Part shown: positions 15,474-20,984 of the stretch, piece by piece
Layout of the letters: the number at the start of each line of letters is the position of its first letter
Numbering within the stretch: position 1 is the first letter of the stretch
Source: an uncultured Oscillospiraceae bacterium
GTDB lineage: Bacteria; Bacillota; Clostridia; Oscillospirales; Ruminococcaceae
Direction: 5' to 3'
Assembly: GCA_934466455.1 (NCBI GenBank)
Contig: CAKSLF010000018.1
Location: 1 to 23,458 of the forward strand
Length of the DNA stretch: 23,458 nucleotides
Notes under the pieces: model-generated
What the model was told of the DNA's origin: nothing
Databases searched by the model: none
What the model saw: the letters and a program-made list of their open reading frames with translations, nothing else
Made by a program: the position numbers and the translations under genes

Positions 15474-16231
15474 TACATATTTCAGGCGAAAGCACGCTTC
15501 AAAAGCTGATGGGTGCAATGCGAAAAGCAATCATCGACTATAATATGATAGAGGACGGCGACAGAATCGCCGTCGGCGTTTCCGGAGGAAAGGATTCTCT
15601 TGCAACCCTTGCGGGGCTTGCCGGGCTGCGGCGTTTTCTCGGAAAAGATTTTTCCGTTGTCGCAATAACCCTCGACCCGCAGTTCGGCGGCGTGCCGAAC
15701 GATTTTTCCGCCGTAGCGGAGTTCTGCAAGAAGCGGAATATTGAATTTGTATTAAAGCAAACGAATATCGGAACCATCATTTTTGAGGACAGAAGGGAAG
15801 CAAACCCCTGCTCCCTCTGCGCAAGAATGCGGCGGGGGCTTCTCCACGATTTGGCGAAGGAGCACGGCTGCAACAAGATGGCTCTTGGGCATAATTTTGA
15901 GGATGCGGTGGAAACTTTTATGATGAACCTTTTTGACGAGGGCAGAGTAGGCTGCTTTTCCCCGGTAACATGGCTTTCAAGAAAGCAGATCACCGTAATC
16001 CGCCCGCTTATTTACTGTCACGAGGACGAAATCGCCCGCATTGCCCGGCACGAGGGCTTCCCGATAGTAAAAAGTCGCTGCCCCGCCGATAAGCATACGG
16101 AGCGGGAGCATGTAAAGCTGCTTATCGAGCGGCTTGAAAAAGAAGAGGGCTACGACTGCCTCGGAAGCAAGCTCCTCGGCGCAATGCAGCGAGGCGATGT
16201 CTGCGGCTGGGGTCTTTCGGAAAAGCCGTAG
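15470..16231 (+). CDS. TtcA-like PP-loop ATPase (tRNA thiolation family)
   Basis: 253 aa. The ATP-pyrophosphatase loop SGGKDS is at residues 38-43. The CSLC motif followed by ARMRRG, and ALGHNFEDAVETFMMNLF, match TtcA, which puts sulfur on C32 of tRNA using a [4Fe-4S] cluster. A third cysteine appears in KSRCPADK, where TtcA has its third ligand, but the segment after it differs from the enterobacterial enzyme, so the substrate may differ. The GTG at 15470 overlaps the trmL stop, but the AGGAG lies almost on top of it. The ATG at 15509 (MGAMRKAI) is an alternative start. A hairpin (16219-16226 with 16236-16243) overlaps the stop and lacks a T tract. Confidence 0.8.
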   Translation: MIHISGESTLQKLMGAMRKAIIDYNMIEDGDRIAVGVSGGKDSLATLAGLAGLRRFLGKDFSVVAITLDPQFGGVPNDFSAVAEFCKKRNIEFVLKQTNIGTIIFEDRREANPCSLCARMRRGLLHDLAKEHGCNKMALGHNFEDAVETFMMNLFDEGRVGCFSPVTWLSRKQITVIRPLIYCHEDEIARIARHEGFPIVKSRCPADKHTEREHVKLLIERLEKEEGYDCLGSKLLGAMQRGDVCGWGLSEKP

Positions 16232-16294
16232 GCTTGCTTTTCCCTTTGCGGGGCGGAATATTTTTTTGAGCACGAAAAAAGGAGGCTTTTTCCT

Positions 16295-16789
16295 TTGAGC
16301 ACGGAAAAACCGAAACTGTATATGATATGCGGAATTTCCGGAAGCGGAAAGACCTTTTATTCAAAGCAGCTTGAGCAAAAAGGCGTTGTCCGCCTTTCGA
16401 TAGACGAGGAGCTTTGGCCGGATTTCTTTGTTCTCGATCCGCTTCTCGGCGAGGAATACAAAGCCGTGCTCAAGCGGCAGGCAACGGAGCGCATAAAGAG
16501 CCGTGCGGCTAACCTTGTTGCCGCCGGAAGAAGCGTTTCCGTGGATATGCCTTTTTGCAAGCGTGCTCAAAGGGAGGATTTTTGCCGCTTTGCGGAAAAA
16601 ATCGGCGCAGAGCCGGTGCTCGTCTATATGAAAGCGGAGCTTTCCGTGCTCAAAAGCCGCCTTTCCGAAAGAAAGGGCAAAAACGGCCCAAACGCTTTGC
16701 CGGTTTCGGAAGATGAATTGCTTTGCTTTTGGGGCGGCTTTGAGCGACCCTCTTCGGAGGAAAACCCCGTTATAATCGAACAAAAATAA
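16295..16789 (+). CDS. Small P-loop ATPase/kinase (AAA_33 or zeta-toxin-like)
   Basis: 164 aa, cytoplasmic. Walker A is GISGSGKT at residues 13-20, SIDEELWPD supplies an acidic residue after strand 2, and the rest fits small nucleoside/polynucleotide-kinase-like P-loop proteins (arginine-rich ATERIKSRAANL; RLSERKGKNGPN as a lid-like stretch). The substrate cannot be told. The start is TTG at 16295 with GGAGG about 9 nt upstream; no ATG fits the domain start. It lies 63 bp after the TtcA-like gene and is the last gene before a bidirectional terminator. There is no antitoxin-like partner beside it, so I do not call it a toxin. Confidence 0.8.
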   Translation: MSTEKPKLYMICGISGSGKTFYSKQLEQKGVVRLSIDEELWPDFFVLDPLLGEEYKAVLKRQATERIKSRAANLVAAGRSVSVDMPFCKRAQREDFCRFAEKIGAEPVLVYMKAELSVLKSRLSERKGKNGPNALPVSEDELLCFWGGFERPSSEENPVIIEQK

Positions 16790-16800
16790 ATTTGAGCATA

Positions 16801-16835
16801 CAAAAAAGCCCCCCGTTTTTCGGGGAGCTTTTTTG
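16801..16835. terminator. Bidirectional terminator between convergent genes
   Basis: A 15-bp stem with one mismatch (16801-16815 with 16821-16835, CAAAAAAGCC...) has A6 on the left arm and T6 on the right. It can end the plus-strand secA operon and the minus-strand DUF1653 gene. Confidence 0.85.
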
Positions 16836-16838
16836 TGC

Positions 16839-17048
16839 TCATTCGCCGATGTAAGTAAAACGCTTGTAGGTCTTTCCGTCCCGTTCAACGGTTTCCTCCC
16901 ACATGGAGGCGGGGCGGACCCAAAGCCCATGCTCGCCGTAAAGCTGGCGGTAGACCACCATTTCCTCAAGGGTCTCGCTGTGCTTTGCAACGCCGATTAC
17001 CTCATACTCCTTGCCCTTAAAATGTCTGTATTTTCCCGGTTTTATCAT
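16839..17048 (-). CDS. DUF1653 domain-containing protein
   Basis: 69 aa. The whole protein is one DUF1653 domain: KPGKYRHFKGKEYEVIGVA at the start, then ETLEEMVVYRQLYGE, WVRPASMW and the ending RFTYIGE. Function unknown. The longer open frame reaching 17423 runs through tcdA and is not used: AGAGGT lies about 5 nt before the ATG at 17048, where the family begins. It could share transcripts with tcdA, although a small terminator lies between them. Confidence 0.88.
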   Translation of the reverse strand: MIKPGKYRHFKGKEYEVIGVAKHSETLEEMVVYRQLYGEHGLWVRPASMWEETVERDGKTYKRFTYIGE

Positions 17049-17124
17049 ATTTTTACCTCTGTTCGCTGTCTTGCTTTTTGTTTGCGCAGTAAATTTTGTT
17101 TTCTGAGCGGGCGGCTTTTGCCGC

Positions 17125-17145
17125 AAAAAAAGGCGTCTAAACGCC
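17125..17145 (-). terminator. Probable terminator overlapping the tcdA stop codon
   Basis: On the minus strand GGCGT, a 4-nt loop and ACGCC (17132-17136 with 17141-17145) are followed by U7. The stem is only 5 bp, so read-through into DUF1653 is likely. Confidence 0.5.
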
Positions 17146-17838
17146 CGCAATGTCACGGACGCATTTTCCCGCAAGGATATATCCCGCCGCCGGCGGAACA
17201 AAGGAGACGCTTCCCGGCGGATGCCTGCCGGCGTCGCTTTCCGCTGTTGCCTTTGCAGGCTCCTCGGTGCTGAAAAGCACCGAAAGATGCTCGATACCCC
17301 GGCGGCGCAGCTCTCGGCGCATGACCTTTGCAAGGGGACAGCCGCAGCCCGCCGTTTCCGAAATATCGCCAAGGCGCAGCTTTTCCGGATAAAGGCGGTT
17401 TCCGGTGCCAAGGCAGGAAACAAGGCGGATATTTCGCTTTTTACATTTTTCGGCTATGTCCAGCTTTGCGGTAACGGTGTCTATGGCGTCGATGATGTAA
17501 TCCGGCTTCCATTCAAAGAGCCACTCGCTGTTTTCCGGAAGATAAAACTCCTTGATAAAGGAAAAATCGCCTTCGGGGTTTATGCTTAAAAAGCGTGCCC
17601 TTGCGGCGGAAATTTTGTCCGTGCCTACGGTTTGGGTTGTGGCGAGTATTTGGCGGTTTCTGTTGGTGTCGTCAACCCGGTCGCCGTCAACAAAAAGAAT
17701 ATGTCCTATTCCCGCTCGGACGAGGGCTTCGGCGGCGGCTCCGCCGACCCCCCCAAGCCCCATTACGGCAACCCGGGCGTTTTTAAGCCGTTCAAGGCGT
17801 TCTTTTCCGAGAACAAGCTCCGTTCGTTCAAGCCACAT
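17137..17838 (-). CDS. tcdA: tRNA threonylcarbamoyladenosine dehydratase (TcdA/YrvM)
   Basis: 233 aa. An E1-like, ThiF-family enzyme that uses ATP to cyclise t6A to ct6A at position 37 of ANN-decoding tRNAs. The nucleotide-binding motif GLGGVG is at 27-32, DGDRVDDTNRNRQ (51-63) carries the Arg/Asn residues of the E1 active site, and DAIDTVTAK follows. The CGCPLAKVMRRELRRRGIE stretch is typical of the family. GGAAG lies upstream of the ATG. It is encoded directly beside a structured RNA candidate. In Bacillus subtilis the 6S-1 RNA gene lies in the aspS-yrvM gap, next to this same gene. Confidence 0.94.
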   Translation of the reverse strand: MWLERTELVLGKERLERLKNARVAVMGLGGVGGAAAEALVRAGIGHILFVDGDRVDDTNRNRQILATTQTVGTDKISAARARFLSINPEGDFSFIKEFYLPENSEWLFEWKPDYIIDAIDTVTAKLDIAEKCKKRNIRLVSCLGTGNRLYPEKLRLGDISETAGCGCPLAKVMRRELRRRGIEHLSVLFSTEEPAKATAESDAGRHPPGSVSFVPPAAGYILAGKCVRDIAGV

Positions 17839-17857
17839 TTTTTTGTCTTCCTTTCAT

Positions 17858-18052
17858 AAAAAAAGCGCACCGCCTTGCCGAACAGTCCGTAATTGAAACC
17901 CGTCTTTCGACAAGGTGGGTACGCCCACCCTACCGTTTGGCGTTCCCCGGAAAATCCGGGCATACACTACGCGGAAGGAGAGTAGCTCCCGTTTCAATAA
18001 GTGTTGGATTAAAATAAAGGACGATTCTCGCACAAGGCAGTGCGCTTTTTTT
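17858..18052. ncRNA. Structured RNA of about 190 nt, candidate 6S RNA (strand undecided)
   Basis: The ends pair in a 13-bp helix with one mismatch (17865-17877 with 18033-18045) flanked by A7 on the left and T7 on the right, so either strand could terminate here. Inside are GTCC/GGAC (17885-17888 with 18019-18022), an 8-bp helix (17892-17899 with 17991-17998), and small hairpins GTGGGT-ACGCCCAC, CCCGG-CCGGG and GGAG-CTCC. An AT-rich, apparently unpaired stretch lies at 17999-18018. The length, the closed-rod shape with a bubble, and the position beside tcdA fit 6S RNA. CCGAACA in the 5' half of the plus strand resembles the product-RNA start region I recall for Bacillus 6S-1, favouring plus. 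The distance of the AT-rich bubble from the end (about 30-45 nt) favours minus. I see no clear promoter on either side. Confidence 0.55.
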
Positions 18053-18085
18053 GTTTTTACGATAAAATCGCTTGTTTGTTATTTA

Positions 18086-18355
18086 TTATTCCACGCCGTC
18101 AAGAAATATTCCGTAAAGCTCATCGTATTCGTCTTCGTCGGAAAGCTCCTCAAGGTAATCGCCGTCTTCGTCCGTAATATACTCGAGTATAAGCGGGTCG
18201 TTTTCAGGGCGTTCTTCCTTCGGCATATCGGCGGGGAAAAGCACGCAGTATTTTTTTCCGCCGTGCTCTATGGCGTCAACAAGCTCAAATTCAATATCCC
18301 TGCCGTTTTCGTCCGTCAGGGTAACGCTGTTATAGCTTTCAAATTCCTCTGCCAC
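18086..18355 (-). CDS. DUF1292 domain-containing protein (second of a tandem pair)
   Basis: 89 aa, strongly acidic, function unknown. The DUF1292 core reads VTLTDENGRDIEFELVDAIE, then KKYCVLFPAD, then EYITDEDGDYLEELSDEDE. The start is GTG at 18355, with GAGGAA about 9 nt upstream inside the end of the preceding gene. Only 3 bp separate the two genes. It is a paralogue of its neighbour, shorter and with a less acidic start. Confidence 0.88.
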   Translation of the reverse strand: MAEEFESYNSVTLTDENGRDIEFELVDAIEHGGKKYCVLFPADMPKEERPENDPLILEYITDEDGDYLEELSDEDEYDELYGIFLDGVE

Positions 18356-18358
18356 GGC

Positions 18359-18691
18359 TTATTCTTCCTCGCCTGCGTCAAAATCGTAATATTCATCAAG
18401 GCGATCCATAAAAATCTCGGAGATCTCGTTAAATTCGTCGTCGTCCTCAATAGGCTCGAGGAACTCCTCGCCGTTATCCTCAACAACCTTGAGGATAACA
18501 AGCTCGCCGTCGTCGGAGGCAAGGTTTTCCGCAGTTTCGGTGGGGATAAGGGCAAAGTATTCGTTGTTGTCGGTTACAAGGCTGTCGATAACCTCAAACT
18601 CGTGTTCGGTTCCGTCCTCATCAACAAGGGTGAGAATATCGTTTCCGAAGCCCTCTTCCTCGGGAACATTTTTTTCAATATCTTTAGCCAT
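18359..18691 (-). CDS. DUF1292 domain-containing protein (first of a tandem pair)
   Basis: 110 aa, very acidic, cytoplasmic, function unknown. The core matches its neighbour: ILTLVDEDGTEHEFEVIDSL, NEYFALIPTE, LVILKVVEDNGEEFLEPIEDD. The N-terminus carries about 15 extra acidic residues. GAGG lies 8 nt before the ATG at 18691, with a promoter at 18725-18753. Tandem DUF1292 paralogues imply a local duplication; identity between the two is modest by eye, so it is old. Confidence 0.9.
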   Translation of the reverse strand: MAKDIEKNVPEEEGFGNDILTLVDEDGTEHEFEVIDSLVTDNNEYFALIPTETAENLASDDGELVILKVVEDNGEEFLEPIEDDDEFNEISEIFMDRLDEYYDFDAGEEE

Positions 18692-18724
18692 TTTGTTTAC
18701 CTCGCAAAATTTATTTCTACCTAT

Positions 18725-18753
18725 ATATTATATGAAAACTTCCGCAAAGTCAA
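18725..18753 (-). promoter_or_regulatory. Promoter of the DUF1292 pair
   Basis: On the minus strand TTGACT (18748-18753) is followed after 15 bp by TATAAT (18727-18732), or after 17 bp by the weaker TAATAT (18725-18730). Confidence 0.6.
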
Positions 18754-18815
18754 TGTAAATCGCAATTTTTTAGAATGCCCTTTCGGGCGGCTTTTGCGTA
18801 AAAAAATTTTTCCTC

Positions 18816-19286
18816 TCACCTTTTCTCAAGCAGCACAACGGCGTGTGCGCCGATTCCGCTGCCGGAAAGCCCAAGCCCCTCTTCCGTGGTGGCTTTTACA
18901 TTGATATTGGATATGTCCGTACCCAAGGCGGCGGCAAGGGAGGAACGCATTGCAGCGATATACGGCGCAAGCTTCGGCTTTTCCGCAATAACGGTGCAGT
19001 CCGCATTGACAAGGGCGTAGCCCATGCTCAAAACCTCCGCATAGGCTGCTTTAAGCAGCTTTGTGCTGTCTGCGCCCGCATAGGCGGGGTCGCTGTCCGG
19101 AAAATGCCGCCCTATGTCCGGAAGACAGACAGCCCCAAAAAGAGCGTCCGTAAGCGCATGGCAAAGAACATCTGCGTCGGAATGACCCAAAAGCCCCTCC
19201 TCCGAGGGAATTTCGACCCCGCCGAGCACAAGCCTCCGTCCGGCAGAAAAGCGGTGAACATCATAGCCGTGACCTATGCGTATCAT
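18816..19286 (-). CDS. ispF: 2-C-methyl-D-erythritol 2,4-cyclodiphosphate synthase
   Basis: 156 aa. Catalyses the cyclisation step of the MEP (non-mevalonate) isoprenoid pathway, releasing CMP. The metal ligands are visible as D9 and H11 in GHGYDVHRF and H43 in DVLCHALTDALFGA. LLGHSDADV, KATTEEGLGLSG and GIGAHAVVLL complete the family signature. The length is normal. The start codon overlaps the ispD stop by 4 bp (ATGA), so it is translated with ispD. The next enzyme-linked step, ispE, is not in the window. Confidence 0.96.
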   Translation of the reverse strand: MIRIGHGYDVHRFSAGRRLVLGGVEIPSEEGLLGHSDADVLCHALTDALFGAVCLPDIGRHFPDSDPAYAGADSTKLLKAAYAEVLSMGYALVNADCTVIAEKPKLAPYIAAMRSSLAAALGTDISNINVKATTEEGLGLSGSGIGAHAVVLLEKR

Positions 19287-20008
19287 TCGGCGGCACCGCC
19301 CTTCAAAAACGCCTCGGCGATTAAAATATCCTCCGGCGAGGTGATTTTTATGTTCCGGCGGCTGCCCGGAGTAAGAAAAACCCGCCTGCCGTCGTTTTCA
19401 AAAACCCGGCTGTCGTCCGTCCAGTCGGAAAGCTCCCGAAAGGCACGCTCCATTGCGGTGCGGTAAAGCTCCGCATCAAAAATCTGGGGAGTTTGAGCGG
19501 CAAAAAGCTTTTCCCTTGCCGGAGTGTATTCGACAAAGCCGTTTTTTCTTCCGTATTTTACGGTGTCCGTAACCGGCACGGCAAGAACCGCCCCGCCGCA
19601 GCGAAAAGCGTCCATGGCGCAGCGGGAAATATCCTCCGGCTTTATAAGGGGGCGTGCGCCGTCATGAATGGCAACAAATTCCGCCCCGGAAGAAACGGCG
19701 GCAACGCCGTTTTTTACGGATTCCGCACGGCTTGCGCCGCCCGTAACAACGGCGGAAAGCTTTTTTATCCCGTATTCTTCGGAAAGCCGCCGAACATCGG
19801 GAATATGCTCCTCCTTTGTTACAACAACGATTTCCTCAACCTGCGGGCAAAGCTCAAAAGCCCGCATACTCCGTGCAAGCACGGGCACGCCGCAAAGCTC
19901 CATAAACTGTTTGTCGCCGCCACCCATTCTTTGGGAAGAACCCGCAGCAACTATAACTGCGGAAAGAAACGGCGTGCCGAAAAGCGCATTTTCAAAATAG
20001 TCCTCCAT
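19283..20008 (-). CDS. ispD: 2-C-methyl-D-erythritol 4-phosphate cytidylyltransferase
   Basis: 241 aa. Transfers CMP from CTP to MEP. The CTP-binding N-terminus is AVIVAAGSSQRMGGGDKQF (residues 18-36, with K33 at the usual catalytic lysine position); TGGASRAESVKNG, HDGARPL and AAQTPQIF follow as in the family. The frame extends to an ATG at 20026, but AAAGGA lies correctly before the ATG at 20008 (MEDYFE), which I use. About 12 residues precede the conserved core, slightly more than usual. First gene of the ispD-ispF operon, with its own promoter at 20048-20076. Confidence 0.95.
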   Translation of the reverse strand: MEDYFENALFGTPFLSAVIVAAGSSQRMGGGDKQFMELCGVPVLARSMRAFELCPQVEEIVVVTKEEHIPDVRRLSEEYGIKKLSAVVTGGASRAESVKNGVAAVSSGAEFVAIHDGARPLIKPEDISRCAMDAFRCGGAVLAVPVTDTVKYGRKNGFVEYTPAREKLFAAQTPQIFDAELYRTAMERAFRELSDWTDDSRVFENDGRRVFLTPGSRRNIKITSPEDILIAEAFLKGGAAE

Positions 20009-20047
20009 TGCGGCACATCCTTTCATAAAAAAATCGTTTACACCGCT

Positions 20048-20076
20048 ATTTTATCACGGTTTTTTCCCCTTGGCAA
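20048..20076 (-). promoter_or_regulatory. Promoter of ispD-ispF
   Basis: Minus-strand TTGCCA (20071-20076) and TAAAAT (20048-20053) are 17 bp apart, about 40 nt upstream of the ispD ATG. The divergent DUF523 promoter begins at 20100. Confidence 0.68.
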
Positions 20077-20099
20077 TAGCAAAAAACCCTCCGTATGCG

Positions 20100-20131
20100 T
20101 TGACCGGGCGGCGTTTTTGGTATATTATAAT
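20100..20131 (+). promoter_or_regulatory. Probable promoter of the DUF523 gene
   Basis: TTGACC (20100-20105) is followed by a run of overlapping -10 candidates: TATTAT at 17 bp spacing (20123-20128) or the perfect TATAAT at 20 bp (20126-20131). Confidence 0.55.
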
Positions 20132-20149
20132 GTTTTGTATAAAAAGAGG

Positions 20150-20174
20150 GCTTGAGCACGCACCGTGCTCAAGC
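20150..20174 (+). promoter_or_regulatory. Perfect hairpin in the DUF523 leader
   Basis: An 11-bp perfect inverted repeat (20150-20160 with 20164-20174, GCTTGAGCACG type) with a 3-nt loop sits between the promoter and the AGGAG site. It lacks a T tract, so it is not a terminator. It may be an operator or an mRNA-stabilising 5' hairpin. Confidence 0.45.
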
Positions 20175-20191
20175 GGAACAGGAGCGTGTTT

Positions 20192-20638
20192 ATGGAAAAA
20201 GAACCCGTGCTCATAAGCGGATGCCTGCTTGGGCTTTGCTGCCGCTATGACGGAAAATCAAAGCCGGCGGAAAAAGCCGCAGCCCTTTCGGAAAAATATT
20301 ACCTTATTCCGGTTTGTCCGGAGCAGCTCGGAGGGCTTTCAACCCCAAGGGAGCCTTCGGAAATACGCTGCGGCGGCGTTTTTTCAAAATCCGGCTGCGA
20401 TGTAACGGCGCAGTACCGCCGTGGAGCGGAGGAGGCTTTGCGCCTCGCCCGGTTTTTCGGCTGCAAAAAGGCGGTTCTTAAAGAGCGCAGCCCCTCCTGC
20501 GGCTTTGGAAAGGTGTATGACGGAAGCTTTTCCGGAACGCTTGTTGAGGGAAGCGGCGTCGCCGCCGCCCTCCTTTCAAAAAACGGCGTAGCCGTCTTCG
20601 GCGAAAGCGATATACCTCGGCTTCTTGCGGAGGAATAA
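20192..20638 (+). CDS. DUF523 family protein, TudS-like [4Fe-4S] desulfurase candidate
   Basis: 148 aa, cytoplasmic. DUF523 includes TudS, which removes sulfur from 2-thiouracil using a [4Fe-4S] cluster held by three cysteines. Matching candidates here are C11 (SGCLLGLCCRYDG), C42 (PVCPEQLGGL) and C103 (RSPSCGFG), each inside a family motif. The cellular substrate is inferred, perhaps thiolated uracil from tRNA breakdown. AGGAG lies 7 nt before the ATG at 20192; the in-frame codon at 20165 inside the leader hairpin is not a likely start. The gene is alone, between a leader hairpin and an AT-rich gap. Confidence 0.85.
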   Translation: MEKEPVLISGCLLGLCCRYDGKSKPAEKAAALSEKYYLIPVCPEQLGGLSTPREPSEIRCGGVFSKSGCDVTAQYRRGAEEALRLARFFGCKKAVLKERSPSCGFGKVYDGSFSGTLVEGSGVAAALLSKNGVAVFGESDIPRLLAEE

Positions 20639-20639
20639 G

Positions 20640-20877
20640 CACGATTTTTTGCATCCGGGACGGAAAATACTGCATATTTTCCGCCATATACGAATAATTA
20701 TACCGAAAATATGCATTTTGCTGATAATGCTTCCAAAGGTTTACAAAAAGGACAATCTATATTGAAAACAATACGGCGGGTGGATTTTGATTGGATAAAA
20801 TGCAAACTTTCATTCAAAGAACAAGCTTTTGCAATAAAAAAATCATTGAAAAAATAAAAATTTTACAATACAAAATA
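20640..20877. other. AT-rich gap upstream of the surface protein gene
   Basis: No gene is visible. A 9-bp perfect inverted repeat (20661-20669 with 20675-20683, CGGAAAATA type) follows the DUF523 gene but lacks a T tract, so it is at most a weak terminator. The remainder (about 20690-20877) is A/T-rich with long A runs, like an upstream-activating stretch for the promoter at 20878. Confidence 0.5.
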
Positions 20878-20906
20878 TTGCATATTGCCAAAAGCTGTGG
20901 TATATT
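20878..20906 (+). promoter_or_regulatory. Promoter of the surface protein gene
   Basis: TTGCAT (20878-20883) and TATATT (20901-20906) are 17 bp apart. The A/T-rich DNA directly upstream could act as an UP element. The leader is about 70 nt to the ATG at 20985. Confidence 0.62.
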
Positions 20907-20984
20907 CTGTGTATGGATTTAGGTGGGCATTTTTATGCCTTTTATAGCCGAAAATCCGAATACATACAGGAGGAAGAAAAAATC

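Noticed and set aside
16266..16304. Recurrent TTTGAGCACGG/GTGCTCATTTGA motif at several intergenic sites (2, 1911, 9515, 16267, 16295, 20152)
   Set aside because: GTGCTC also occurs repeatedly inside coding regions as ordinary codons, and the sites share no common position relative to genes. I cannot separate it from compositional bias.
16295..16789. Zeta-type toxin
   Set aside because: Only the general P-loop kinase features are seen, there is no epsilon-like antitoxin neighbour, and the gene ends a housekeeping operon.
17971..17999. yybP-ykoY (manganese) riboswitch suggested by GGAGAGTAGCTCCC
   Set aside because: The match is short, no plus-strand transporter gene lies downstream, and the element is enclosed in a terminator-like closed structure.
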